Positions 18,863 through 28,448 are shown, numbered from the stretch's first letter. The stretch is 64,000 nt of DNA from Prauserella isguenensis (GCF_014191605.1 NZ_JACHWU010000001.1:310001-374000), one strand, 5' to 3'. The notes: a model not told the origin generated them from the letters alone. Numbers and translations: made by a program.

Positions 18863-19078
18863 TCAGCCGACGTCGAAGTACGCGTTGTCCAGATAGTCGT
18901 GGACAGCCTGTTCCGGCACCCGGAAGGACTTGCCGACGCGGACCGCCGGTAACTCCCCCGAATGCACTAAGCGGTAGACGGTCATCTTGGAGACGCGCAT
19001 CAGCGACGCCACCTCCGCGACCGTCAAGAACTGGACCTGCCGTGGTCCTGGCAGGTCGTCGTTACCTTTCGCCGGCAT
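18863..19078 (-). CDS. Small helix-turn-helix regulator (MerR/excisionase type, Rv0500A-like)
   Basis: This 71-residue single-domain DNA-binding protein has the winged-helix core FLTVAEVASLMRVSKMTVYR followed by LVHSGELPAVRVGKSFRVPE. It is far closer to the conserved Rv0500A type than to Streptomyces BldC, though both share the excisionase-like fold. The frame is open to 19213, but ATG 19078 (MPAKGNDD) fits family length. Targets are unknown. It sits upstream of bS22 in the same direction. Confidence 0.88.
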   Translation of the reverse strand: MPAKGNDDLPGPRQVQFLTVAEVASLMRVSKMTVYRLVHSGELPAVRVGKSFRVPEQAVHDYLDNAYFDVG

Positions 19079-19224
19079 AGGTCTCACCGTGTCCCTTTTC
19101 GGGCACGTGTCACGCCACGCGGCTTCCCCTCCGTGTGGCTTCGACACGTACGTGCTATTGCGAGGGTAGCGGGACTGGTGTGGCGGATGCGACGGCCGTC
19201 GAGGCGATGGCACGGGCGTGTGGA

Positions 19225-20031
19225 TTACTCCTCGTGGGCCTTGCCTAACTCCACGGAGCGATCACGGGCCGATTCGATGGCGTCGAGCAGGGCTGCACGC
19301 ACGCCGTGCTTCTCGAGTTCGCGAATGCCATTGATTGTGGTCCCACCCGGTGAGGTGACGTTCTCGCGCAGCATGACCGGGTGCTCGCCGCCCTCCTCGA
19401 GCATCGTGCCCGCGCCGACGGCCGCCTGGACGATCAGCTGCTGCGCCACGGCACGCGGCAGGCCGAGCAGGATGCCCGCGTCGATCATCGCCTCGACCAG
19501 GTAGAAGAAGTAGGCGGGTCCGGACCCGGACAGCGCCGTCACGGCATCCTGCTGCGACTCGGGCAGCACGACGACCTTGCCGACCGACGACAGCAGCCGC
19601 TCGACGGTCTGCAGCTGCTCGTCGGTGGCGTGCTTGCCGGGTGAGACGGCGCTCATGGCCGCGCCGACCAGCATCGGCGTGTTCGGCATGACGCGGATCA
19701 CGGGCGTACCCGCGGGCAGCCTGCGTTCGAACAGCGAGGTCGGCAGACCCGCGCACATCGACACGACCAGCGAACCCGGGCCGATCAGACCGGCCAGTTC
19801 GTCGAGCAGCGGTTCGATGTCCTGCGGCTTGACGGCGACGACCAGCACGTCGGCGCGTTTGGCCGCCTCGGCGACCTCGACGCCCGCCACGCCGTAGCGG
19901 TCGGTCAGCTCCGCGGCCCGCTCCGGATGACGTTCGGTGAACAGCAGGTCGCCGGCGTCGTGTCCGGCGTCCAGCAGCCCGGACAACAACGCCTCGCCGA
20001 TCTTCCCGGCGCCCAACACGGCAACAGTCAT
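19225..20031 (-). CDS. proC: Pyrroline-5-carboxylate reductase
   Basis: This 268-residue enzyme performs the last step of proline synthesis, reducing P5C with NAD(P)H. It shows the Rossmann motif VLGAGKIGEALLSGLL, the RVMPNTPMLVG block, the signature SGSGPAYFFYLVEAMIDAG, and the C-terminal motif TSPGGTTINGI. Length is typical. It is the Rv0500 equivalent in the conserved gene order. Confidence 0.97.
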   Translation of the reverse strand: MTVAVLGAGKIGEALLSGLLDAGHDAGDLLFTERHPERAAELTDRYGVAGVEVAEAAKRADVLVVAVKPQDIEPLLDELAGLIGPGSLVVSMCAGLPTSLFERRLPAGTPVIRVMPNTPMLVGAAMSAVSPGKHATDEQLQTVERLLSSVGKVVVLPESQQDAVTALSGSGPAYFFYLVEAMIDAGILLGLPRAVAQQLIVQAAVGAGTMLEEGGEHPVMLRENVTSPGGTTINGIRELEKHGVRAALLDAIESARDRSVELGKAHEE

Positions 20032-20155
20032 GGTTCCGAGCCTAAGCAGCGGCGCGGAGCGCCTCAGTGAGGGGTGGCGGCCGGACCGGCGCCCCCGGGC
20101 ACCTCTGGCGCGTTGAGTGCCGCACAGACGCCCTCGGGGGCATCGAAACGGGGGC

Positions 20156-20977
20156 TCAGCCGAGCGGAGCGAGGGCCAGTTGGCGCGCCTGGCAGACGAT
20201 GCGGTTCTGCGAGTCGACGACGAGGGCGTCGGAGTCGAACCAGCCTTCGTGGACCGATCGGCTCTCGACGTGGACGCGCAGCCAGCCTGGCGCGGGGCGG
20301 GTGCGGACCAGAGCCGTCAGCTGGGCCGTCGGCGCCCAGCCGACCCGTCCGAGGTTGAGCACCACGGGCGGGTTGATGTCGCCGGCCAGCAGGGTGAAGT
20401 ACGGATCCGCCACGCCGCCGCGCGGTCGCACCCACAGCCGCAGCCGCGGCGGGTCGCCGGTACGGCCCGCCAGGTAGCCGGCCGTGCTCGGATCGATCCG
20501 CACGTCGCAGCCCTGGGCGAGGTGGAACACGCCTTCGGGGTCGTTGCCGTTGAGGGTGACGCACCCGGCAGGCGGTTCGACGGGCGCGGACGGGGCATCG
20601 TGCCAATCCGGCTTGCGCGTCGGGAGTCGGCCCGCGGTGACGCGCGCTTCGACACAGCTGCGCCCGCGTTGTTCGAGGGTCACCGCGACGACGGTGGCTC
20701 GCCTGCCGACCTTGCGGACGTCGGTGCGCAGCAGCACCGGGCCGATCGCGGGCGGACGCATGAACTCCGCGCTGACGACCAACGGATCGGTGGCCGGATC
20801 GCCGGTTTCGCGCACCGCGGCGAGTGCGGCCTTCGCCAGCAGCGCCAGAAGGAACCCGCCGTGTGGGTGCGTGCCGATGGACCATTCCTGCCGCAGATCG
20901 GCCGTGAACGTGCCGTCCCCGAGGGAACGTGGGTCACAGGCCGCGCCGAACTCCGCGGCCGTCTCGGACGTGCTCAC
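20156..20977 (-). CDS. Acyl-CoA thioesterase family protein (double hot-dog)
   Basis: This 273-residue protein looks like a TesB-like double hot-dog thioesterase: an N-terminal hot dog with HPHGGFLLALLAKAAL and VSAEFMRPPAIG, and a C-terminal hot dog ending in WFDSDALVVDSQNRIVCQAR, with the conserved Asp region. It probably hydrolyses an acyl-CoA thioester; the substrate is unknown. It corresponds to Rv0499 by position. GTG 20977 is the start. Confidence 0.82.
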   Translation of the reverse strand: MSTSETAAEFGAACDPRSLGDGTFTADLRQEWSIGTHPHGGFLLALLAKAALAAVRETGDPATDPLVVSAEFMRPPAIGPVLLRTDVRKVGRRATVVAVTLEQRGRSCVEARVTAGRLPTRKPDWHDAPSAPVEPPAGCVTLNGNDPEGVFHLAQGCDVRIDPSTAGYLAGRTGDPPRLRLWVRPRGGVADPYFTLLAGDINPPVVLNLGRVGWAPTAQLTALVRTRPAPGWLRVHVESRSVHEGWFDSDALVVDSQNRIVCQARQLALAPLG

Positions 20978-21445
20978 CGGCGGCCGGCCGGGGACACGAC
21001 GCCGGACACCACCAGGACACCGAACGCATCGACACCGAACGCGCCGACACCGGACGCCACATCAGCGGCGGCCCCGCCGCCGACCGTCACATCACCGGAG
21101 CCCGGGACACCGGTCCTCCCGGCACCGGTCGTCCGGAGACCGGTACGGACCTGCGCGGATCGAGTATCGACGCGCACCTTCTCCCCTTCCCCCTCCGGCG
21201 CTCGCCGGGTCGGCGTGCGGCGACAGGCGGCCGAGACCCGCTTGGCACGGCCGTACCGGCCGCCGTGTCCGCGCAGGATAGGCAGAGTCGGACGGTGGTG
21301 CCCACCAATTGCGTTGCGGGCACCCGATTCGAGCAATGTGTTCACACCACGTGCACGCAGCATCACGCCGAAAACGATACGGATGGTCACCGCGTGCGGG
21401 CACCACCACCCGGTGAAGAGTTGATCTTGAAAACGCTCCGGATCG
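20978..21445. other. Gene-free 468-bp stretch with a 15-bp repeat
   Basis: Between the thioesterase and the isomerase-like gene no convincing gene is visible. A short tandem repeat lies near 21005-21060: GACACC occurs at 21005, 21016, 21031 and 21046, the last three exactly 15 bp apart (unit TCGACACCGAACGCG). A 138-residue minus-strand frame here (21390 to 20974) has poor coding character and is not called. Confidence 0.5.
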
Positions 21446-22231
21446 TCACCCCAGGTGCAGACGCGTGAACAACAGCGCCTCGCTGAGCATTTTCGCGCGC
21501 TGGTCCTCGGTGCGGGCGTTCCGCGTGTTCACCTCGAGGACGACCTGGCCGCCGTGGTCACCGAACCCGTACTCGTCGAGACCTTCGAGCAACTCCGCGC
21601 ACGGCTGCGTGCCACGGCCCGGCAGCAGGTGCTCGTCCTTCGCCACACCGGTGCCGTCTCCCATGTGGACGTGCGTGAGCCGCTCCCCCATCCGCTTCGC
21701 GAGCGCCAACGCGTCCATACCCGCCGTCGCCGTGTGCGAGAGGTCCAGGGTGTAGTGGGCGTGGCCGACGTCGGTCGGGTCGACGGACGGCCGGAACGCC
21801 GACACCTCCCGACCCCGCGGCGTGCGCACCGGAAACATGTTCTCCACGGCGATCCGCACCCCGCTGGAGGCTTCGAGCTCCGCGACCAGTCCGGCGAACG
21901 CCTCGCCGTACCGGCGCTGCCACCGGAACGGCGGGTGCACCACCACGGTCGGCGCCTCCAGTTCGACAGCCGCCTCGACCGACCGCCGCAGCCGCACCAC
22001 CGGGTCCGGCGACCACACGCGCTGGGTGATCAGCAGACAGGGCGAGTGCACCGCCAGCACGGGCATCCCCGTCGAAGCGCTGTGACGTCGCAGTGCGGCC
22101 ACGTCCTGGCTCTCCGGATCGGCCCAGACCATGACCTCGACGCCGTCGAAACCGAGCGTGCGGGCCAGTTCGAACCCGGAGCGCGCACGGAGCGGCCACA
22201 CCGACGCCGTGGAAAGTCCGACCGGGATCAC
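21446..22231 (-). CDS. Sugar-phosphate isomerase/epimerase-like TIM-barrel protein
   Basis: This 261-residue protein of the xylose-isomerase-like / AP-endonuclease-2 superfamily contains FDGVEVMVWADPES, a VHPPFRW strand, AVENMFPVRTPRG, LDLSHTATAGMDAL, LTHVHMGDGTG and VLEVNTRN, the order of metal-binding acidic and histidine residues in this barrel. It corresponds to Rv0498. Substrate is unknown. It follows the Rv0497-like membrane protein by only 3 bp, so they are co-translated. Confidence 0.85.
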   Translation of the reverse strand: MIPVGLSTASVWPLRARSGFELARTLGFDGVEVMVWADPESQDVAALRRHSASTGMPVLAVHSPCLLITQRVWSPDPVVRLRRSVEAAVELEAPTVVVHPPFRWQRRYGEAFAGLVAELEASSGVRIAVENMFPVRTPRGREVSAFRPSVDPTDVGHAHYTLDLSHTATAGMDALALAKRMGERLTHVHMGDGTGVAKDEHLLPGRGTQPCAELLEGLDEYGFGDHGGQVVLEVNTRNARTEDQRAKMLSEALLFTRLHLG

Positions 22232-22234
22232 GCG

Positions 22235-24052
22235 CTACTTCGTCACCAGCAACAGCGCGGCGGGCGACACCGTCACGACGAGCCCCACGAGCACGGCCAA
22301 CACCGTGGTCTGCAGGTCGTCGGCGCGGCGGACCTTGCGCACGATCAGTACCAGGCCGACCGTGACGACCAGCGCGGCGATCAGCGCGGCGGCGGGTAGC
22401 TGACCCCACAGCCAGTTGAACCCGAGCCACACGGCCGCGCCGCCCGCGACACCGCCAGCGAGCTGCCCGCCGAGCGCGAGCCACTGCTTCGCCGGTGATG
22501 CCTCGGACTCCGGCTCGTCGTCGGCATCCCCACGGGAACGGCCCGGGGCGAGCTCCTCGTCGTCGGCGTACCCGTCGTCGTAGGCGTACGGATCGTCGTA
22601 GGCGTACTCCTCCGCCCGCGGATCGTCGGCGTAGCGGCCGTCGTAGTCGTCGGCGTACGCCGGGTCGCCGTACGCCGTGTCGTCGTAGGCCTGCTCGTCG
22701 TAACCCGCGTCGTCGTAGGCCGCGTCGTTGTAACCCGTGTCGTCGTAGGCGTAGCCCTCGTAGGCGCGGTCGTCGTAGGCCTGCTCGTCGTAACCGGCGT
22801 ACTCGTCGTCGTAGCCGCCGTACTCGCGCGCATACCCGTGGTCGTAGCCGTCGTCGTAGTCGGTATCGGCCGGTACCGCACCGCCCGATGCGGCACCCGT
22901 CCCCGAGCCGGCCTGCCCCTCCGGCTGCACGTCGTCGTCTTCGTCGAAGTCCGGGACGAAATACCCCGTCGAGGGACCCGCGTCCGGGTCGTCGCCGCCC
23001 ACCGGAGCGGCGGTCGTCGTCTCCGCAGCGCTCTGCTGGGACTCCGGACTCGGCGCGCCCGCGGGGTCCGGCGGAACGACGGGCGTGACGCCGACCTCGG
23101 TGTCCTGCTCGGCGCGCTGCTGTTCCTGCGCCTGCGCCTGCCGCCGCTTGCGACGCCAGTTGGCCAGTCCGGCCGGCGGTTCGTCACCCCGCACGGGACC
23201 CGGCGTGGCTCCCTGCGCACCGCCGCCCACGGCGGGGAACTGTTCGGTGTTCGACTCCGGTTCGGCCGCCCTGCCGCCGCCGCGCCACGGTCTGCGCCGA
23301 CGCAACGGCGGCGGCGCGGGAGCCGGGGGCGGAGCGGCCTGCGCGGCCTCGGCGTCGGTGCCGCCTTCGGGCGACCGGCCGCCCTGCGACCCGGGCTCCG
23401 GGGGCTCGTTCTGCGGCGAGAAGAAGAACCCGCCGGAGGACTGCTGCGGCGCAGGGGCGTCACCGGCCGGCTGGACGGGAGCCACGCCACTCCGCGTCGG
23501 CGCCTCGGACGGTCCCTGCGACTGGGGCGTCGGGGCCTGCGGGGGCCTGCCCTGCTGAGCGGGCGGCGGAGCCTGACCGGCGCCCGGCTGCGGCGTCGCG
23601 AAGCCACCGGAAGCCTGCTGCGGCCCGCGGGCGCCCGGCTGCGGCGGCCGTCCCGCCGCGGGAGCGCCGTTCGCGGGCGGCATACCTGCGGCGGGCGGTG
23701 CGGCGTTCGGGTTCGCACCTCCGGGAGCGCCGTTGGGCGCCGCACCGTTCGGGGCCGGGCCGTTCGCGGGGGCGCCGTTCGGAGGCGCGGCATGCGGGGG
23801 CGCCGCGTTCTGAGGCGCCGCGTTCTGAGGTGCCGCGTTCGGTGGTGTGGACGACTCTGCCGACCCGCCCTCCGAACGCACACGCTCGATGATCGCCTGC
23901 GGGGCCGTGTCGGTGATGCTCGGCTGCTCCCCGGTTTCGTCCGCAGCACGACGCCGCCGGCGGCGCGGTGCGCTGCCGGCTTGTCCGCCGTGTTGGGCGA
24001 GCAGTTCGGCAACCGTCTTCTGCTGCCGATCGCCGTCGCTGTCTCGAGTCAT
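22235..24052 (-). CDS. Long disordered membrane protein (Rv0497-like)
   Basis: This protein of about 605 residues has a basic N-terminus (TVAELLAQHGGQAG, then RRRRRR), a region of about 150 residues rich in Pro/Gly/Ala/Asn (NAAPQNAAPQNAAP), a Trp/Arg block (LANWRRKRRQAQ), a Tyr/Asp-rich region of about 120 residues built from units like AYDDAGYDEQ, and three hydrophobic segments in the last 90 residues. The mycobacterial counterpart is a proline-rich membrane protein of unknown function. ATG 24052 is chosen; GTG 24061 is an alternative. The Tyr/Asp region is encoded by repeated GTCGTAGGC-type units. Confidence 0.8.
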   Translation of the reverse strand: MTRDSDGDRQQKTVAELLAQHGGQAGSAPRRRRRRAADETGEQPSITDTAPQAIIERVRSEGGSAESSTPPNAAPQNAAPQNAAPPHAAPPNGAPANGPAPNGAAPNGAPGGANPNAAPPAAGMPPANGAPAAGRPPQPGARGPQQASGGFATPQPGAGQAPPPAQQGRPPQAPTPQSQGPSEAPTRSGVAPVQPAGDAPAPQQSSGGFFFSPQNEPPEPGSQGGRSPEGGTDAEAAQAAPPPAPAPPPLRRRRPWRGGGRAAEPESNTEQFPAVGGGAQGATPGPVRGDEPPAGLANWRRKRRQAQAQEQQRAEQDTEVGVTPVVPPDPAGAPSPESQQSAAETTTAAPVGGDDPDAGPSTGYFVPDFDEDDDVQPEGQAGSGTGAASGGAVPADTDYDDGYDHGYAREYGGYDDEYAGYDEQAYDDRAYEGYAYDDTGYNDAAYDDAGYDEQAYDDTAYGDPAYADDYDGRYADDPRAEEYAYDDPYAYDDGYADDEELAPGRSRGDADDEPESEASPAKQWLALGGQLAGGVAGGAAVWLGFNWLWGQLPAAALIAALVVTVGLVLIVRKVRRADDLQTTVLAVLVGLVVTVSPAALLLVTK

Positions 24053-24107
24053 CCCTTCCACCGTGCCCGTCGCCAGTCGTGTACGTCCAGTGTGGCCCGA
24101 ACGCGCC

Positions 24108-25076
24108 TCATTCCCGGCCCCGGCCGGTCACAAGCGCAGTCTGGTCCTCCCCGTTGGAAAGGTCCAGCCTGCGCAGGATCACTCCTTCGCGCAGTGCCCA
24201 CGGGCAGATCTCCAACCGCTCGAGCGACAGCGCCCGCATCGTGGCCTCCGCCACGAGAGCGCCCCCGACCAGCTGATGCGCCCTGCTGCTGCTCACACCC
24301 TCCAGCTCGGCCATGTCGTCGGACGACATGCGGGTGATGAACGACAACAGCTGCCGGAGTCCCGTGTCGGTCAGCGCGCGGGCCACCCGCGGGCCCGCCG
24401 ACGACGGTGCCGCACCGGTGAGCCGGGCCAGCGACCGGAACGTCTTCGACGTCGCAACCACCCGATTCGGTTCCCCCATGCCGCGGATGCGCTCGGCCAG
24501 ACCGGACAGCGCGTCGTCGAGCCACGCCGTCGTCGCGACGACCTCGGAGCGCTTCGGAGGATCGTTCGAGAACCGCGTCCGGGTGATCCGGCCCGCGCCC
24601 AACGGCAGCGACTCGGCGAGCTCGGGGCGCTCGTCGATGCCCATCGCCACCTCGAGCGAACCGCCGCCGATGTCGAGCACCAGCAACTGCCCCGCCGACC
24701 AACCGAACCAGCGGCGGGCGGCCAGGAACGTCAGCTTCGCCTCGTCCTCACCCGTGAGCACGCGCAGGTCGACACCCGTCGAGTCGGCCACCGTCGCGAG
24801 GACCTCGTCGGTGTTGCCGGCCTCACGCACCGCGGAGGTCGCGAACGCCATGACGTCCTCGCATCCCCACCGCTCGGCGGACGCCTTCGCCTGCTCGACC
24901 GCTTCGACCAGGGCGGCGACCCCGCTCTTCGTGACCTCACCGCGGGTGTTCAGCTGCTCGGCCAGCCGCAGCACCGTCTTCTCCGAATGCATCGGTGTGG
25001 GGTGCCCACCACGGTGCGCGTCGACGACGAGCAGATGGACGGTGTTCGAACCGACGTCAAGAACCCCTAGGCGCAC
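24108..25076 (-). CDS. ppx: Exopolyphosphatase (Ppx/GppA family)
   Basis: This 322-residue protein has the ASKHA phosphate loops LDVGSNTVHLLV and LDIGGGSLEVAMG. The family hydrolyses polyphosphate or pppGpp. It is the short, two-domain form without the HD domain found in E. coli Ppx and matches M. tuberculosis Rv0496 (PPX1) in length and position. It lies just downstream of senX3-regX3, a phosphate-responsive system, which supports a role in phosphate storage. Confidence 0.93.
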   Translation of the reverse strand: MRLGVLDVGSNTVHLLVVDAHRGGHPTPMHSEKTVLRLAEQLNTRGEVTKSGVAALVEAVEQAKASAERWGCEDVMAFATSAVREAGNTDEVLATVADSTGVDLRVLTGEDEAKLTFLAARRWFGWSAGQLLVLDIGGGSLEVAMGIDERPELAESLPLGAGRITRTRFSNDPPKRSEVVATTAWLDDALSGLAERIRGMGEPNRVVATSKTFRSLARLTGAAPSSAGPRVARALTDTGLRQLLSFITRMSSDDMAELEGVSSSRAHQLVGGALVAEATMRALSLERLEICPWALREGVILRRLDLSNGEDQTALVTGRGRE

Positions 25077-25103
25077 GAGTATCCACGGTACCGGGCTCGC
25101 GGT

Positions 25104-25796
25104 TCACGCCTCGAACTTGTAACCGAGACCACGCACGGTAACCAGATACTGCGGCTGACCGGGGTCGGGTTCGAGCTTCGAGCGGAGGCGCTTGACGTGG
25201 ACGTCCAGCGTCTTCGTGTCCCCGACGTAGTCGGCGCCCCACACGCGGTCGATGAGCTGGCTGCGCGTGAGCACCCGGCCGACGTTACGGAGCAGGTACT
25301 CGAGCAGGTCGAACTCCTTCAGCGGCAGCGAGATCTCCTCGGTGCCGACCGTCACGACGTGCCGTTCGACGTCCATCCGCACCGGGCCCGCCGACAGCAC
25401 GAGCGGCGCCGCCTCCGGCTCGGCCGCCGCCGTGTCGCCGCCCCGCCGCAGCACGGCGCGGATCCGCGCGATCAGCTCACGGGCCGCGTACGGCTTGGTG
25501 ATGTAGTCGTCGGCACCGAGCTCGAGGCCCACCACCTTGTCGATCTCGCTGTCCCGCGCGGTCACCATGATCACCGGGACCGACGACCGCGCCCGCAACT
25601 GCTTGCAGACGTCGGTGCCGCTCATGCCGGGGAGCATGAGGTCGAGCAGCACGAGGTCGGCACCGTTGCGGTCGAACTCCTCGAGCGCCTGCTGGCCCGT
25701 CGTCGCGAGGGCGGCGGTGAAGCCCTCCTTGCGGAGCATGAAGGCCATCGGGTCGGCGAACGACTCCTCGTCCTCGACGATCAGAACCCTGGTCAC
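25104..25796 (-). CDS. regX3: Response regulator RegX3
   Basis: This 230-residue OmpR/PhoB-type regulator has a receiver domain with the phospho-acceptor Asp in LVLLDLMLPGMSG, acidic pair EDEE near the start, and Lys in GADDYITKPYAARELI. A winged helix (LPLKEFDLLEYLLRN, RVWGADYVGDTKTLDVHVKR) forms the C-terminus. It probably activates phosphate-starvation genes. ATG 25796 overlaps the senX3 stop by 4 bp. Confidence 0.96.
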   Translation of the reverse strand: MTRVLIVEDEESFADPMAFMLRKEGFTAALATTGQQALEEFDRNGADLVLLDLMLPGMSGTDVCKQLRARSSVPVIMVTARDSEIDKVVGLELGADDYITKPYAARELIARIRAVLRRGGDTAAAEPEAAPLVLSAGPVRMDVERHVVTVGTEEISLPLKEFDLLEYLLRNVGRVLTRSQLIDRVWGADYVGDTKTLDVHVKRLRSKLEPDPGQPQYLVTVRGLGYKFEA

Positions 25797-27112
25797 TGCG
25801 TTGTTCCTCCCGGTTCGGTGCGTTGCCGCACGCTGGTGACCAGCTGCTGCCCTGTCGGGTCGTCGCTGCGCTGGTCTGGGGTCTCGGATGTGGGCGCCGT
25901 GGTCGCGGCGGGGCCGTCGCCGGCCTCGGAGTCGCCGGCGGCGGAGTCGGAAGCGGCGGTGTCAGAGGCGGTGGCGGCGGCACTGTCGGCGTCGGCCGGT
26001 CGGGTCCGCGCGGGGATCCGCAGCGTGAACGTCGACCCGACACCCGGCCTGCTCCACAACCGCACCTCGCCGCCGTGGTTGGCGGCCACGTGCTTGACGA
26101 TCGCCAGGCCGAGGCCGGTGCCCCCGGTCGCGCGTGAACGGGCCCTGTCCGCGCGGTAGAACCGTTCGAACACGCGCTGCTGCTCGTCCAGGGCGATGCC
26201 GAGGCCGCGGTCGGTGACGGCCAGCTCGACGTGGCCGTCGGTGAGCCTGCGGCTGATCGACACCGGACTCGACTCCTGCGAGTAGGCGATCGCGTTGTCC
26301 AGCAGGTTCGACAGCGCCGTGACGAGCAACGTCCGGTCGCCCTCCACCTCGAGGCCGCTCGGCCCGTCGGTGGTGACCGTGATGTCGGAGGTCTCGGCGG
26401 CGAGCTTGGTGCGCGAGAGCGTCTCGGCGACGACGCCGTCGACGTCGACGATCGTCATCTCCGGCAGCTTCTCCGCCCCCTGCAACCGGGACAGCGCGAT
26501 CAGCTCCGTGACGAGTTTCCCGAGGCGGTTCGACTCGCGGAGGATCTTCTCGCTGAAGCGGCGCGCCTCCTCGGCGCTGTCGGCGTCCAGCACGGCCTCC
26601 GCCAGCAGCGCGATCGCGCCGACCGGGGTCTTCAGCTCGTGGCTGACGTTGGCCACGAAGTCACGCCGCGTCGCCTCCAGCCGCACCGCGTCCGACTGGT
26701 CGACGGCCTCGACGACCGTGAAGCCGTCCCCCAACGGCCGCAGGTTCGCCACGACCGCCTCCGGCTGCCGACCGCGGACCTCCTCGGGCGAGATGTCGAC
26801 CTCGAACGACGTGTCGGTGTCGACCACGCGCTGCGCCGCGTCTCTCACCCGGCCGTCCACCTGGTTGCCGCGCAGCAGGCCGAGCTCCTCGGCGCGCGCG
26901 TTGTACAACACCAGGTCGCCGAAGCGATTGAGCATCACCACGCCGGTATCCGACGACCGCATCGAACGCAGCAACAGCTCGGCGGCCGTGGGACCTGCCG
27001 GCTCGGGAACGTCCCGGCCGCGAGTGCGGAAGAAGAAGAAACCGACAGCGATGCCAGCCACCAGAGCGGCAGTGGCCAGCAGGACCGATCCGGACGCCGT
27101 CACGCTTCGCAT
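25793..27112 (-). CDS. senX3: Sensor histidine kinase SenX3
   Basis: This 439-residue kinase has one N-terminal membrane segment (residues 6-26, ending VGFFFFRTRG), a PAS-like domain at about 45-150 (DTGVVMLNRFGDLVLYNARA), the phosphorylated histidine in FVANVSHELKTPVGA, the N box LSNLLDNAIAYSQ, and the G boxes DRGLGIALDEQQRVFERFY and GGTGLGLAIVKH. The tail of about 70 residues is Ala/Asp/Ser-rich with repeats (ASDTAASDSAAGDSEAGD). ATG 27112 precedes the membrane segment; the longer frame to 27196 is unlikely. It forms a coupled operon with regX3. Confidence 0.94.
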   Translation of the reverse strand: MRSVTASGSVLLATAALVAGIAVGFFFFRTRGRDVPEPAGPTAAELLLRSMRSSDTGVVMLNRFGDLVLYNARAEELGLLRGNQVDGRVRDAAQRVVDTDTSFEVDISPEEVRGRQPEAVVANLRPLGDGFTVVEAVDQSDAVRLEATRRDFVANVSHELKTPVGAIALLAEAVLDADSAEEARRFSEKILRESNRLGKLVTELIALSRLQGAEKLPEMTIVDVDGVVAETLSRTKLAAETSDITVTTDGPSGLEVEGDRTLLVTALSNLLDNAIAYSQESSPVSISRRLTDGHVELAVTDRGLGIALDEQQRVFERFYRADRARSRATGGTGLGLAIVKHVAANHGGEVRLWSRPGVGSTFTLRIPARTRPADADSAAATASDTAASDSAAGDSEAGDGPAATTAPTSETPDQRSDDPTGQQLVTSVRQRTEPGGTTQ

Positions 27113-27238
27113 CGTAAGCACTCGACCGGGTTGTTGTCCTAGTCCCGGAGGCCGAGCGGTGACCGGGCTGACACTCTCGGGCCACGTGTTCGCCACCAGG
27201 CAAGATCCAGTTCACCTGCCGTACCCCGACCACCCGCC

Positions 27239-27301
27239 GTGTTGCGGGTTCCGGGGGCCGTGTTGCGGGTTCCGGGGGCCGTGTTGCACCCCGGGGACGT
27301 C
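27239..27301. repeat. 21-bp tandem repeat array (array 4)
   Basis: GTGTTGC begins at 27239, 27260 and 27281, exactly 21 bp apart, with units GTGTTGCGGGTTCCGGGGGCC. It lies between the gpmA 3' end and the senX3 promoter side. Confidence 0.87.
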
Positions 27302-27320
27302 CCTCCTGCCGTGGACACGC

Positions 27321-27359
27321 GTAGGGGCCGCCGTCCCGGACAGGGAGGGCGGCCCCTAC
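27321..27359 (-). terminator. Terminator of gpmA
   Basis: A perfect 12-bp stem (GTAGGGGCCGCC with GGCGGCCCCTAC) closes a 15-nt loop, 31 bp downstream of the gpmA stop on the minus strand. Confidence 0.8.
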
Positions 27360-27389
27360 GGCGCCGTGCGGCGGTGCGGCGGTGCGGCC

Positions 27390-28139
27390 TCAGCGGCCCT
27401 GGTTGGCGACCGCGGCGGCGGCCTTCTCGGCCGTCTCCGGGTCGAGGTACGTGCCGCCCGGGTTGGTGGGCTTGAGATCGGCGTCGAGGTCGTAGCGCAG
27501 CGGGATCCCGGTCGGGATGTTCAGCCCGGCGATGTCGTCCTCGGAGATGCCGTCGAGGTGCTTGACCAGTGCGCGCAGCGAGTTGCCGTGCGCCGCGACC
27601 AGCACGTCCTTCCCCGCCCGCAGGTCGGGAACGATCGAGTTGTCCCAGTACGGCAGCAGCCGCGCCACGACGTCCTTGAGGCACTCGGTCAGCGGCAGCT
27701 CACCGTCGATGTCCTGGTAGCGCGCATCGGCGTCCTGACTGAACTTGCTGCCACGCTCGATCTCGGGCGGCGGCGTGTCGTAGGAGCGGCGCCACAGCAT
27801 GAACTGCTCGTCGCCGAACTCGTCGGCGATCTCCTTCTTGTTCTTGCCCTGCAACGCACCGTAGTGGCGCTCGTTGAGCCGCCAGTTCCGGCGGACGTCG
27901 ATCCAGTGCCGATCGGCGGCGTCGAGCGCGATGTTGGCCGTCGAGATCGCCCTGCGCAGCAGCGACGTGTGCACCACGTCCGGCAACAGGCCGGCCTCGG
28001 CGAGCAGCTGCCCGCCGCGCTTCGCCTCGTCCTCGCCCTGGTCGGACAGCGGGACGTCGACCCAGCCGGTGAACAGGTTTTCCGCGTTCCATGTGCTCTG
28101 CCCGTGGCGCAGGAGCACGAGAGTCCCAAGTTCGGCCAT
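27390..28139 (-). CDS. gpmA: 2,3-bisphosphoglycerate-dependent phosphoglycerate mutase
   Basis: This 249-residue glycolytic enzyme interconverts 3- and 2-phosphoglycerate. It shows the phosphohistidine motif [20 protein letters not shown], the [13 protein letters not shown] block, and the second catalytic histidine in [15 protein letters not shown]. It is the Rv0489 equivalent. It lies upstream of senX3, with a repeat array and terminator between. Confidence 0.97.
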   Translation of the reverse strand: MAELGTLVLLRHGQSTWNAENLFTGWVDVPLSDQGEDEAKRGGQLLAEAGLLPDVVHTSLLRRAISTANIALDAADRHWIDVRRNWRLNERHYGALQGKNKKEIADEFGDEQFMLWRRSYDTPPPEIERGSKFSQDADARYQDIDGELPLTECLKDVVARLLPYWDNSIVPDLRAGKDVLVAAHGNSLRALVKHLDGISEDDIAGLNIPTGIPLRYDLDADLKPTNPGGTYLDPETAEKAAAAVANQGR

Positions 28140-28448
28140 GTTTTCAGCGTGCCATGCTCCGCCGAATCGAGTAGCGCGACCTCGGCCACTGCGTTAGCAG
28201 GCTCGTCCGCCGTACCACGAGCTCTACAGAGAGTGTCGTCAGCCCGCAGGAAATTCGATCCGAACTATCGATCGGGGCGCTGGCGTACGTGTCAATAGCG
28301 TTAACAAGCCCGCAGTGTGTTCAACCTGTCGATAAAATTCACTCGAATAGAGTAGCGAGTAGTCTTGTGATTACAGTGCCGAGTCTGACAAGTTGACACT
28401 GAGCCCGCACGGCCCGGAACCACGCACTCCCCGGGCCGAGTAACGCGG
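28140..28448. other. Intergenic region with an AT-rich patch, upstream of the 6C RNA
   Basis: No gene is seen. The segment 28290-28390 is much more AT-rich than its surroundings (GTCGATAAAATTCACTCG, AATAGAGTAGCGAGTAGTC) and probably holds the promoters of gpmA (minus) and the 6C RNA (plus). A 7-bp hairpin with a C-rich loop (28411-28437) comes directly before the 6C core. Confidence 0.45.

Noticed and set aside
20974-21390. A 138-residue minus-strand frame overlapping the thioesterase start by 4 bp
   Set aside because: The GTGA overlap is suggestive, but the sequence is Gly/Arg-rich with weak third-position bias, includes a 15-bp repeat, and has no recognisable family or good ribosome site.
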